64,000 nt of DNA from Ryuthela nishihirai (lineage: Eukaryota; Arthropoda; Arachnida; Araneae; Heptathelidae), in contig JAWZYU010000034.1 of NCBI GenBank assembly GCA_038380435.1, positions 5,686,704 through 5,750,703 of the forward strand, read 5' to 3'. Positions within the stretch are counted from its first letter, which is position 1. Each line of letters opens with the position of its first letter. Position numbers and translations under genes: made by a program. Positions 47,126-58,247 of this stretch are shown here, one piece after another. Under the pieces are notes generated by a model. The model saw only the letters and a program-made list of their open reading frames with translations, did no database searches and was not told where the DNA came from.

Positions 47126-50100
47126 CTGTTGGTATAAAATAAAATCATCAGTGTTTTTAATATCAAATCAGCATTTCCAAAAAAGTTATTTATGATAAGT
47201 CAAATATAATATAGAAGAAGTCTGCAAATGAACAATTAGAATATTGCAAAAAGTTGTTTTATAATCTAGTTCTTATATTTATGCATTCAACAGTTACTTA
47301 TATAATACTGTGAATAATGATAGAAATGGCTTTTGAAACTATAGATATCACTATCAGATATCTTTCACGTGTTTCAACTTTTCAAGTCAAAACCAGAAAT
47401 ATGGCATTTCCTGATGTCCACCACTAGATGGGTGGGTAAGCAGGGAAGAGAATGTGAGGCAGACACACTAATCCTGAAATTTTGTATCTAAAGGTAATAT
47501 TTGAACAAGGTGGAACATTTAAATAGAGCAACAGGAATGATATATTCCGAAATAGTTAACTTTTTTCCAATTTATGGTACAGTTAAAAAAAACTCATTAT
47601 AACATGCCACAAGTACATGAAACAATCTCAGAAATATTTTTTTTTAGTATCTCCCCAAAGAAAATTCAACAGGAGGCATAAATAGCTTTTATACAATTAG
47701 TATTTTAGTAATGTTTGTTTAAAACATTTCACATTTCTTTTACTTTACTTGTACATAAATTCTTAAACATTTTGTTAAGGACTTCAGTTGCAAAATGTCA
47801 AAAAAAAAAGAACAATTCTCCATAGAGTTTAACATGCCATTATTATAAGACATTGAAAACAGTATTTAAAAAAAGCTGATGTTTTTTAAAACATAATCTA
47901 AGTTTATCAAGCATATAAATAATCCTAAACTAGAGGTCACAAAATTCAAACTGTATCCACTTCAAATTGTAAAAACTATATCAGATTTTAACAGATTGAG
48001 AGCCCAAAACAAACTACCTATCCTGTTGCAAGTGAAATAGATGAAGAAGTAAAGGATACCACCAATACTCCAGTTTGTCACTGCCCAAGAGTTGTTTATC
48101 AAGTTTTTCATCAGACAGGAGAATGGGGGCTGAGAATCTTCTCCTGAGAATCCCTTTACCTTCCACATCCTGAGACTAGTGAGAGAAGGTTTAGCATCTC
48201 TAAAGCTATGCTAGCTAACCATAGGAAAGACTACAAGCATATGGATTCATGTTCCTGTTCTTGTTAGCAGGTGGTCAAACTTGACATTCATGTTTGAATG
48301 TGAAGAAAACTGATATGGCTCAACTTCTGCTATCAACAAATCACTTTCAAAGTAACAGAGCATTATATAATAAGCAATATTTTTCCATTTATTTGACTGG
48401 CTGACTGCATAAAAGTAGCAGAAATATCTTTTGCATTTTCCTTAGCAAAATAACTTGAGCTTGGATTCAGAGAAAATGCGTTTCAATATGATTTTTTTTT
48501 CTTGCAGCTGAAGAAATTTAGTGATTAAAGTTTTTTTTTTTAATATTCTCATTTCTGTCCATGATAAATAAAAGAGCAATTTGTAAGGGTCTAGCCTTCA
48601 TCTGGGTAGAGAAACGAGTTGCCACTGCAGAGATTGATTTTTGCATGCAACATCAACAAACAGATCCAACTATAGAAGCATGGGAAGCTTCTCAAACTCT
48701 GGACTGTAAGACAATGTGAAAGCTGTGCTTCGTCTAATCTAGCAGTGACTCAGGTGATTGACTGTACTAATGCACATTCCCCTCCTCCCTCCAAGTCGCA
48801 CAATTGTGATTATATAGAGCACAGAAAGTTTTGAAAAAAACAGTAGTCTGTGAGAAGTTTCGAGAGAGTTGAGACAGCATAAGCATATGTCAAGTTTAGG
48901 AAAATACTTAGGGTGGCTGCAACTGCACTGTTTGAGAGGCCTTGGATATCTGGAGCTCCAGATTGTGGTTAGCATTGTAGTTAGTGTGTGAGACCACAGA
49001 AAATACACAATAGTGATTGCAACTGTACATAATGTAAATAAATTAACAGTGTATGTTGCATCTTTGTATCAGGTAATTATTTTCAGCCACCAAGTTCTTC
49101 TCTTACCAGCTTCATACTGAATCTAAGACCTTACTATTGAAATACACCCTACATCATAAAGGCATCTTCTACCAGTCTTCAAAATTATCATGAAATGTTG
49201 TGTGTAACATGTTCTTGTACCAGGTGAACTTAGATAATTTGAATATATGTACATTTTATATTATATGGTATCTTTTCAGCTGAAAGAGCAACAGACTTAA
49301 TGAGTTGCACTATATGCAATGAATATATGTATAGTCTACTTTCAGTTGACTAAGAGCATTTGATAGTTACTACTATATATTTTCTGGAGCATATATATTT
49401 GTATTATCCAGAATTTTCCCTTGGTTAATGCCATGGAGTAGTACAATTAGATGATGGTCATCTAAGGTATTGCTATATTGATAACAATCCAATACTGTGC
49501 TTATACTTGTTTTCAGTTTTCTATCTCTTAGAATCATTTGGTGCCAAACCTTTTTGTGTGTTTGATACGATGCATCCTATATTCTGGCGGTATCTGATAA
49601 CTGCAATGCATTTGTATGTAATGAGGTACAATAGGAATTCCTGGATGTTTGCTGCAGTTAGATCCTGATCAAGATGTCTGATGGTTTCCTGTTCAGTTTT
49701 AAAGAGTGAGTCCACAGAACAATTAAAACACAGACAATTAAATGTCCATTTCCTGTCTTTTTCTGTGGATCATCAACCTCAACTGCTATAGCTTTAGAAA
49801 GAAGGTTTCCAATTTTGATAGTGACTATTAGGTACCACTTACTAACCTCATGGGTCACATTCTAGATTAACTTTTTTCAGGTTATTTATATTACAGGATT
49901 TTGCCAATGAACTTACCCTGCTTAATTTAAACCTGTATGATTTTGTACTGTTAGTTTATAAGAAATGTAACTTATAGAATATAAATAAGTGGATAGGAGT
50001 GCTATATGTGAGATCCTGTGATATAAATGGGTAGCTTCTATACAGCTAGAAACAATGGGGGGGGGGGGGGATGGTTTTGATCAAGCACTGCAAAAATGTA

Positions 50101-50628
50101 AAGATGTCAAAAAGATTGTTCTATCAAAACAGAGTTTTTCTGGCCCCAAACATACTTGGTACCATAAATATGTTTGTACACTATAAAAAAAGGGAAGTTT
50201 TTGGAGGATTATTACCATTTATTTCAAACTTCTGTCAACAATATTTCTAGGATAATTTTGTTTACTTTAAGGAGGAGGAAGTGTGAGGAATATGTCTTTA
50301 TTTTATATTTTGATTAATCCTTTATTTATCTTACTTTTGTTCCTATCTGGTTCTTAAGATTACTCAGTTTTACTATTTCCTATATTCTGAACAGTTCACT
50401 TCATGTGTCATTTCAACTTATTTCCAGTGACATATATGCAAGGGACTTCATCAGTGATGTGGCATGTATGCAAAATTCCACCAGCATCAGCTGATGAATT
50501 TTTGGGCTGCCTCTCACTCAAGAGTTCACAAGTTACTGACATGTAAGATGTTGTTTGAAATGGAGAAAAGTTAGAGAACATATAAGCTAAATACTTTGCT
50601 TACCTTAGTAAATTTTGCCTTAGATGGC

Positions 50629-50629
50629 A

Positions 50630-50660
<31 letters not shown>

Positions 50661-50744
50661 GGTTTACAGCTGTCAGCAAACAGCAATACATATAAGATGG
50701 CATCTTATATGTATTGCTGTTTGCTGACAGCTGTAAACCATTAA
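50629..50744. repeat. Poly-A tract and perfect 44-bp-arm palindrome
   Basis: 27 A (50629-50655) followed by inverted arms 50656-50699 and 50701-50744 that match at all 44 positions with a single base between them. No gene is present. Confidence 0.97.
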
Positions 50745-51181
50745 AGTTTAATGTCAAAGTAATTTCAGAACTGTATTTTTGATATGTTTGAACAATTTTC
50801 CTAAAGAAATTACCTAACCTTATTCTGATCCTTAGTATTAATGGATTAAGTTCTTGAATTCATTTAGGTGAATTTTGAAAATGACTTTCCTGTTAGGAGG
50901 CCTAATTGCACTGAGAGAGAAAAATAGCACTTTTTTGGGGCTAAGATAAAAAATTATCTTTTTAAGATTTTTAACTGCCATTTTACTTAGCTGGCCCCCA
51001 AGCTCCTGACATTAAAGTTTAAATATAACCATCTTTTTTTTTTTAGTTTGCCCAATGGTCATTACAATCTTTTTGAAAATACTTTCCATAAACTGAAGAA
51101 TACTGATTAGAGGTTTCATTTTTAAGAGAAGGCATATGTATAAATGAAATAGTGGGTTGGGTTATTTAACATCTGAACAGA

Positions 51182-51790
51182 GGACTGGGTGATGGCTCAG
51201 CTGGCAGCACATCAAGCTAATAATCCCAACTGTACCTTGGGCTGGATTATTTTAATTCTCAGTGGCACTTTTTTCCACATAGTGACTAAATGACCAGGTC
51301 ACAAGGATCCTGAGTACTCAGAAACTTTAGAGGAGGGTACCCATTGGACAGCTATTATGAGACAGATGGTAGCCTCCCATCAAGGCTACCCAGAGTGTTC
51401 TTTAATGTGCACAGGGTAAGACTCTCCCACACGGTTTAACCTCCCATACACAAATGACAGCCTTTCCAAGCCCATTCATATCCCATACTGACTGGGACAG
51501 GCCATGGAATTTTTCAGAAAAAAATCTCAACACTAGCTCAGCTGGGACTTAAAACTGGAAATTGCAGATTATGAACCTGGCATGCTACAGACAACTGAGC
51601 CACTAACTGTACCAGTGTTGAGATTTATCCCCATAACCATGACTCTTCTCTTGGCAAGAAAGGGAGAACATTGATGAATTTGGAAAGGTTACTATCTGCA
51701 AGATAGCATGTCAAGTTGTCGCTCCATGTACAGGAGAGCTATAACCATGTGCACATAAATATGCTGGATGGCAGTCAAGTTTGTTGAAGT
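51182..51790 (+). repeat. SINE family A, plus strand, split by another SINE A
   Basis: The head (GATGGCTCAGCTGGCAGCAC) at 51190 and the body resuming at 51614 (AGTGTTGAGATTTATCCCC) to the ATGCTGGATGGC block near 51770 form one old copy. A short minus-strand SINE A tail fragment (TTGGGTTATTTAACATCTGA) lies just before it at 51155-51180. Confidence 0.8.
51237..51604 (-). repeat. SINE family A, minus strand, nested in a plus-strand SINE A
   Basis: A 368-bp copy with a perfect 9-bp target duplication AACTGTACC (51228-51236 and 51605-51613) whose target is the head of the older SINE. The tail complement is TTATTTTAATTCTCAGTGGC and the head complement ends CAACTGAGCCACTAA. Confidence 0.9.
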
Positions 51791-52172
51791 GTCAAGAAGA
51801 AAGTCAAGTTGAAGTGTGTCAGATTGGCATGACCAGCCCAAATGAATAATTTTTGCTATATTCCCATTTCTCTAAAATAATTATATCTGTTTGGTCTTTT
51901 GATTTTTTTGAACACCATACATTCAATATATGCACATTACACCTCCATACATTTCAATAAATGCAAAAACGCTCAAATCCTAGTAAACAAATTCTTATAA
52001 AATTCAAAACCAATGGGCAAACAAACTAATTTTGTATGTATAATTGAGCAATTCCCATTTTTATTTATTTCAAATCTGTTTATGATACAGTAATAAAAAC
52101 TAAGATATGAATGTGACTAACAGTATCAGGAATTACTACTGTTTGTGTAAGGAAATATAATTAGAAACTTAC

Positions 52173-52272
52173 TAAAGTTATATCTCGAGATGCTGCAGCT
52201 GCACTCATGTGAAGGCTTGGCTGTTTTACAGAGCTAGAGCAATCGAGTGCTCTGGCAAAAGTACCCACAGAC
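52173..52272 (-). CDS. MTA: MTA1-like gene, internal exon A (C-terminal part of ELM2 domain)
   Basis: Exon of a metastasis-associated protein, the NuRD subunit that recruits histone deacetylase through its ELM2-SANT region in the nucleus. The 100-bp exon gives one split-codon base plus 33 codons reading [14 protein letters not shown] and then [13 protein letters not shown], which is nearly invariant in animal MTA1/2/3. The acceptor is a T-rich tract ending in CAG at 52273-52275 and the donor GTAAGT lies at 52172-52167 on the minus strand. Exon A joins exon B in phase 0. It is the most upstream exon I can recognise; BAH and early ELM2 exons should lie beyond the right edge. Similarity is recognised by eye from the known family, but splice sites and phase agree exactly. 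Confidence 0.95.
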
Positions 52273-52578
52273 CTGAAAAAATAAGAGTAAAACACTGAAT
52301 ATGGTTTTTGGTAAAAAAAATTAAGATCTGAAACTAAAAGCAATTTATTATGGCTTTAATATTAATATATATATATAGCAAAAAATGCATAATATTAGCC
52401 ATGCCTATGGCTACACAGCATTTAATATTCTTTGATGAGCAGACAGCAAATAAAATATTTACATATATTCTATATCACACATATCCCTCTTTATATCTAA
52501 ATACAATGGTCTCCATAAATTAAATAGCAATCTGAAAACCTGTTGTTTCCCAAAAATCCACTGGATCTGCTGCATGTG

Positions 52579-52794
52579 AATCGAAAGCTAATAATAATAA
52601 ATAAAATAAATACCCCCTCAAGCAGCTGCTTGCCACAGAGGTCTGACAGGAGCCTGCCAGCTTATATGCCATAGTAGAAGATCTGAGAGGATGGTGGGAC
52701 CTCAGCAGAAAAATGACACATATATCCATGCCTTATATGCCAGGGCTTGAACCCAGGTCCCTTAGATTAGTAGCCAAGACCGCTAACCACTCTA
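52579..52794 (-). repeat. SINE family C, tRNA-Ser-like head
   Basis: On the minus strand the head reads AGAGTGGTTAGCGGTCTTGG then CTACTAATC and GGTTCAAGCCC, resembling tRNA-Ser(GCT). The body (CTCTCAGATCTTC ... GTGGCAAGCAGC) leads to a TATTTATT-rich tail. A second copy is at 57053-57217. Confidence 0.8.
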
Positions 52795-53309
52795 GTTGTA
52801 TATAAATACTGTGCATAAGAATAACAGTTGAAGAATTGAATAACACTTTTGATTCCTCAAATCATACATGAATGCAGACATATGGTAAAAAAAAAAAGTC
52901 AACTGAGATAGTCCAAGTGATTCAATACAGAATGTATTCTATTTATTACTGAGGCTGGAAGTAGACCTTCATAATGCAGGCAGTATACTAACGTGTTTTA
53001 CCTTCTGCAATTTAAAAGGATAAATGATTACATTTAGAAATAAAGAATTTTGTGAAATGGTGATTATTTCAATCATTTATGATGAATGCATAGGAATGCT
53101 TGTGCAGCACAGAACAAGTGTATGCACAATAATCCTACTTATGCCATTCCTTGACTGCATGAAATAAGCATTACAATATTCCAACATGTACAGATCAGCC
53201 TCACTGTGACAATATATACATTCTGGCAAGTGTCTTAGCAGATCCACATTATAGTTCAAGTTGATGTAGAATGTGGGTTATCATCTGAAAGCATTACAAT
53301 GTGAAATTA

Positions 53310-53500
53310 TACATGATGCATCGATTGGTCAACATGCAGTGCATGTTGACCAATCGATGCACTGCATGACTAATGACCCAATCAATTGATGAATGACCTG
53401 ATGGTCGAATGCAACATGCACTGCATGATGCAATCGACCATCGGGTTATTGGTCAACATGTACATGCACTACATGTTGACCAATGACCCGATGGTGTAAC
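53310..53500. repeat. Cluster of three overlapping palindromes
   Basis: Arms 53317-53338 and 53340-53361 match perfectly (22 bp, 1-nt centre). A second hairpin pairs GACCTGATGGTCGAATGCA near 53395 with TGCAATCGACCATCGGGT near 53429. A third pairs TTGGTCAACATGTA near 53450 with TACATGTTGACCAA near 53472. All use the units TTGGTCAACATG, CGATGGTC and ATGCACTGCATG in alternating orientation. Confidence 0.88.
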
Positions 53501-53504
53501 TTTG

Positions 53505-53741
53505 TTCTAAACACATTTAGCAGAACATTCAGAGTTCATACTGAACATCTTGTGGACAGATAAATCAGTTTACAAGAGATGGGGTAGTCAACAGATATAA
53601 TGAGAACTGCTGGGCAAACAAAAATAAAAATTGGAAAAGGGAATGTCATCAAGTTAAATGGTCCATCACAGTTTGATGAGCATTTGGAGTTCCATATAGT
53701 GGGGCCTGATTTTACCTACAGCATCTTAACATTGAAAGGTA
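53505..53741 (+). pseudogene. Mariner-like transposase remnant, part 1
   Basis: HSEFILNILWTDKSVYKR near 53528-53580 resembles the region of the first catalytic Asp (usual FTDEA). GPDFTYSILTLKG near 53705-53738 resembles the GP-x-L-G block that follows. The element is cut at TA 53740-53741 by the Tc1-like insertion, and part 2 resumes at 55010. Assigned with moderate confidence because few residues remain. Confidence 0.55.
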
Positions 53742-55007
53742 AGCTCACCGGACCAAAAATTAGTCACCTCCCACCGTTAGAAGGTTATGTCCGTTTGACA
53801 GCAACAGAGGGCCCACCAGTAATACACGCATCCTATAAATAGCTGTGCCGTGTGCTACGGAGTTCATACAATGACAAGAAGTTGTGTGCCACATGTGTAT
53901 TAGTTGCTCCATGAAACATGGATTGCACCAAAGATGTGAATTGAATGGCAAAAAGGTGTTTTTGCATTTGGCCAAGCCAAAGGGCATAGTGTACAAGAAG
54001 TTGCTGCCTTTGCAGGTGTGTCGAAACATACTGTCCAAAGGGTCTTCCAGCAGTGGTGTACATTGCAGTCCACAGCTAATCGTCACCAGAACTGCGGCAG
54101 AAAGACTATGTTCACCAATAGGGACTGCCACAGTGTGTCATGCACTGTTAGGGCAAACCGCTTTGCAATTAGGCAGGAATTGCTCCAGTCAGTCAATGCA
54201 GTCCTACAACACACTGTTTCCGAATGAACACTCCAAAGGGAACTGCATGCCATGGATATCTGGAGCAGAGTACCGCAGAAGAGACCCATGTTAACAGCTC
54301 TGCACAAGACTGCATGGCTACAGTGAGCACGGCACCACAAAGACTGGACTGTCGACTCTTGGAAGAATATGATCTGGTCAGAAGAGTCACGCTTTTGCTT
54401 GTACTTGAATGATACCAGGCAATGGGTACATCATAAGCCGCATGAAGCCTTCCATGCAGATTGTGTGCAAGGTTCTGTTCTAGCTGGAGAAGACTCTATG
54501 ATGTTCTGGGGGTGTTTCATGTATGAGGAAAGGAGTCTTTGGTTGTAGTGACTTCACACTCAAACCAGAAGGGCTATATGGAGCTACTGGATGACCACAT
54601 GTTGCCTTTTGTGCAGCATCTCTACAGTGAACACCAGAAGGATACCCAAGTCTTCCAAGATGACGATTGTCACGTGCACAGGGATTGAAGTGTGTCAGAT
54701 TGCATGACATGCATTCTGTGAAGCTTTGGAACACCTCGACTGGCCCACCAAATACCCAGATTTGAATCCCATAGAAAATCTGTGGGACTATTTGAAGCAA
54801 TGAGTGAAGCGCTATCCCAGCCATCTGGCCAATCTCGCCGAACTGTGGCATTTGCTGCTGGAAGAGTGGATGAATAGTGATGTGCACTACATCCGCAAAC
54901 TGGTGGCATCCATTTCAGACAGGATTTCGGCTGTTCTTCGGTCGCATGGAGATGATATGCACTATTAGGTGATATTCAGCCAGAGGCGATTTTTTGTCTG
55001 GTGAGCT
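53742..55007 (+). mobile_element. Tc1-like transposon nested in a mariner-like remnant
   Basis: A 1266-bp element starting AGCTCACCGGACCAAAAAT and ending in the near-complement ATTTTTTGTCTGGTGAGCT, flanked by TA (53740-53741 and 55008-55009). Its decayed transposase has the HTH FAGVSKHTVQRVFQQW near 54010-54060. IWSEESRFCLYLND at 54372-54413 has the usual first Asp replaced by Glu. FQDDDCHVHRD near 54655 holds the second Asp, and WPTKYPDLNPIENLWDYLK near 54740-54800 the final Glu. Several frameshifts and stops are present. The C-terminus ends VLRSHGDDMHY near 54965. Confidence 0.93.
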
Positions 55008-55009
55008 TA

Positions 55010-55364
55010 ATTGGATGTGCTCAATGTGCATGTATAAGACTTAAGTGGCAATTTGATTTTCAGCAAATACGAAACATGTGGTTCTAGCATGATGGACACT
55101 GCATCATAGGAGTGTTGCAGTTAGAGAGAAATTGGATTTCAATTTTAGACAGCAGTAGATATGGTGGCTGAGTAGCATGACCACTTACGTCACCTGACCT
55201 TACTCCTCTTGATTTCTTTTGGGAATAACTCAAGCCACGGATCTACTAACACCAACACCATCATGTACAAGATCTGGAACAAATTGCATGTGCTATTATT
55301 GATGCAACAATCCTCAAGCCATGTACAATCATCTATTAGCACAGATCCAGGCATGCATCATGGC
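55010..55364 (+). pseudogene. Mariner-like transposase remnant, part 2
   Basis: The frames contain RNMWF-HDG near 55070-55100 (second Asp) and LTSPDLTPLDFF near 55190-55225. VQDLEQIACAIIDATILKPC and LAQIQACIMA follow and run into the left target duplication of the hAT element at 55357-55364. The reading continues after 60019 (KGDHL). Confidence 0.75.
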
Positions 55365-55619
55365 TAGGGCTGTAAGTTTTCACAGTGCAAATTTCCACAA
55401 ATTACAGTGTTTTGTAAGGTTTCTGTGAATTTTAATATTTTTCACTATTCTACAAATTTTGATGGCTGCTTTTTTTCTCTCTTAAAATTCTGTGATTTAT
55501 CAGAATTTGAACAATTTAAAAATAAGAAAAACTCTTAAACATAAATGACAATCACAGCATTACCTGTTGACTTCTTAACGTCTACAAATCAACAAATATT
55601 TTGCGGAAAATTTTTTTTG

Positions 55620-55690
55620 CTGACATACAGGAGTTGAACCTGCTTCTCTCTAGCAACATGCCAGAGTATTTTACCAATGAACTAATGCCA
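55620..55690 (-). repeat. SINE family D, minus strand
   Basis: On the minus strand it reads GGCATTAGTTCATTGGTAAA, then TCTGGCATG and CAGGTTCAACTCCTG, parallel to the copies at 6262 and 57738. Confidence 0.7.
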
Positions 55691-56451
55691 ACTGTCTTTT
55701 TTCCACTATATAAGACTTACAACTCTTCACCGAGATTTCGGTGCTTACAGTTGGCACCATCTATGATCTCATGTGGCAACTACTTCATTTTATATTGTGC
55801 CCAATAAGATGGAAATAAATAATAAAGTCTCCACACACTATTTAGCATTAATTAAGGATTTAAACGAGTGTTGGAAAACGTTATTGTAAAGTAATGAAAT
55901 AACAGAATGATTTTTGAATAGCATAATGAAAAACGTTAATAGAATTTGAAAATATTTATAACGATAAAACATAACAAATAATGGAAAGAATAATTTTGCT
56001 GTTTTGCTATTTTCACAGTTTCTGTGTTTTGATACATTTCAGATTTTTCCTTTATAAGATATACTTCAAACCTTGTGGGAAACAGACAGATGTAAAATTT
56101 ACCTTTATGATCAACAAGCAAAGCCCTTTTTGGCACATTCCAAAAGAATTTGGGAATTAGCTGTCTAAGCTACCTTCGTGCTCAGAGAAAGTGCTTTGTG
56201 ATAGCCAGATAAGAGCAACAATGGGAGTAGCTTTTTTTTTTTTCAAATTGCCTCGAGTCATTTTAGCAACTTGTTTTAAAAATATTAATCTGTGAGCAAA
56301 AATCATTATATTACTAAGAATTACAATTGCATACTTATGCTTTTATGCTTAAAATTTTTTATTAATAATGCTCTATTTTTATTGTGAACAATTTCCAGAA
56401 ATTTAGTGTAATTTCTTCAGTCAGGGACATATTCAGAGTGGTAAAGGGTTA

Positions 56452-56453
56452 CC

Positions 56454-56484
<31 letters not shown>

Positions 56485-56486
56485 AA
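56452..56486. repeat. Poly-C (23) followed by poly-A (12)
   Basis: A C run at 56452-56474 directly joined to 12 A. A nearby ORF here is low-complexity only. Confidence 0.95.
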
Positions 56487-57052
56487 TCCAGTCATCTTAT
56501 GCAAAATGTCAAATTTGTTTACCTGGTTTGAAATCCAAAAAGAGGTGTCTTTATATAATTTTTATTTTAGCCTTATATTTTATGCATGACACTAAAAGTA
56601 GATATGAAGAAAATAACTATAAATTTTTAATACCTATATCAGAGAATATCATGTTAACCTTTCCTGTCCGGTGGAATATTTTAGTAATTAGGGCATCCTA
56701 CTCAAGTCTTATTCTCAGACTTGTTCCTTCGAACTAAATTCTTCTCCCTCCGAAACTAAATTTTCACACCCACTTGAAACTAAATTCTTGAACCCTCCCA
56801 ATGTTAAACTCACAGACCCACCCCCCTCCCCCAAAACTAAATCCTGGTACATGCTTGTCTTCAGTAATTTCTATTGTATGGCTTATAAACATTAGAATAC
56901 TAACAATACAGTGGAGTCATCCTATTATTTCACAAGTGGATCTCCTAATTGCAATTTTTATCTCATTATTATTCTTATACCATAATTTTTAAGAATCAAT
57001 AGCAGAAAAAGTAATCACAATTCTATTTACAAATATACATTTATTTCGTTAT

Positions 57053-57217
57053 TACCCCCCTCAAGCAGATGCTTGCCACAGAGGTCTGACAGGAGCCTGT
57101 CAGTTTATATGCCATAGTAGAAGGTCTGAGAGGATGGCAGGATCTCAGCAGAAAAAGAACACAAACATCCATGCCTTACCTGGGGCTCAAACCCTTAGAT
57201 TATTAATACTGTTAAAT
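57053..57217 (-). repeat. SINE family C, second copy
   Basis: The sequence CCCCTCAAGCAGATGCTTGC ... GAGGTCTGACAGGAGCCTG ... GGATCTCAGCAGAAAAA matches 52611-52760. The tRNA head is degraded at the right end. Confidence 0.8.
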
Positions 57218-57328
57218 AGCATGTGGGGACTTTATTATTTATTTCCATCTTACTCAGCACAATATAAAACTAAATAGTTGCCATGTGAGATCATAGATGG
57301 CACCAACTGTAGATGTTGAAATCTCAGG

Positions 57329-57689
57329 TTGGTTGGTTGTTTTACCTCTGAGCAGCACTTTTTTGCACACAGTGGGCTAAATGGCCAGGTCACAAGGACC
57401 CTCAAGGCTCAGAGAAGGTTTGGGAAGAGGACCCACTGGTAGAGCTGTTGGGAGACAGATGGTAGCCTCCCATCATGTGTGTTCTTTAATGTGCAAAGGG
57501 CATGGCTCTCCCGCACACGGAGTCATGGCTTAACGTCCCATCCAATGGATGGTGGCCTTTTCAAACCCATCTGACCGTGGCAGGGTGGGGAATTTTGCAG
57601 AGATAAATCTCAATGATGACCTAGCTGGTACTCGAACCTGGGAACTGGAGATTACCAGCCTGGCACGCTACCAACTGAGTCACCCCCTC
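57329..57689 (-). repeat. SINE family A, minus strand, complete
   Basis: A 361-bp copy with a perfect 11-bp target duplication GAAATCTCAGG (57318-57328 and 57690-57700). The head complement has GGTACTCGAACC and GCTACCAACTGAGTCACCCC. Confidence 0.95.
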
Positions 57690-57737
57690 GAAATCTCAGG
57701 ATGAGGTTTAAATCTCATATAGTGGTAAAAAGACAAA

Positions 57738-57813
57738 GAGGCATTAGTTCAACAGTAGAATACTCTTGGCATGTTTATGGAGAGATGCAGATTCAACTTC
57801 CATATGTCGGTGG
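57738..57813 (+). repeat. SINE family D, plus strand
   Basis: GAGGCATTAGTTCAACAGTA, then ACTCTTGGCATG and AGATTCAACTTCC. It is the same family as 6262-6345. Confidence 0.65.
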
Positions 57814-58158
57814 GGAAAAAATGTTTTTTCACAAAATATTTATTGAAGAAAAATTCTGATAAGTTACAGAAGGGAATAATCAGTTTGGGTAAATTTCTAC
57901 TTTTCACATATTTCTTAAGTTATTTGTTTTCTGAAATGTATGAAAACGTATGTATCAAAAAACTGATGTGAACATGTGTCTCTTGCTTTAATGATCTTAA
58001 CTTTTCCTCAATACCTTGTTTCTACATGATTAAACTATAAACTTCTCCCTGCATTCACTCCTCAGGTGAGGAAGACAATCTCCTTCAAATCCCCTCTACA
58101 TGATGTTCATTAATGGAGTAATGCTTTTGGGAAACATGGAATTCAGTGTTTCCCGAAA

Positions 58159-58247
58159 TGAATAATTGCTATGATTAACAGCAGTACCTGGAAAAATGTG
58201 GATTCTCCACATTCTCCAAATGTGCTGTTAACTGTAGCAATTATTCA
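58159..58247. repeat. 89-nt foldback, miRNA-precursor-like hairpin
   Basis: The left arm TGAATAATTGCTATGATTAA ... AATGTGGA pairs with the right arm TCCACATT ... TTAACTGTAGCAATTATTCA, leaving a 3-nt loop TTC at 58203-58205. About 42 positions pair with a few internal mismatches and bulges. It lies inside the hAT element and could equally be a small MITE. Confidence 0.8.

Larger units (their letters stand above)
47126..52172 (-). other. MTA intron (5.0 kb) between exons A and B
   Basis: 47130-50056 is AT-rich with no feature I can name; ORFs there have no known motif. The rest holds a poly-G run, a long palindrome and the nested SINEs. Confidence 0.65.

Noticed and set aside
55936..56160. Minus-strand frame KRALLVDHKGKF as a possible MTA BAH-domain exon or hAT BED finger
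   Set aside because: Only a loose resemblance to LLADKGEIRVG; flanking residues and splice phase do not fit, and no zinc-binding pattern is present.
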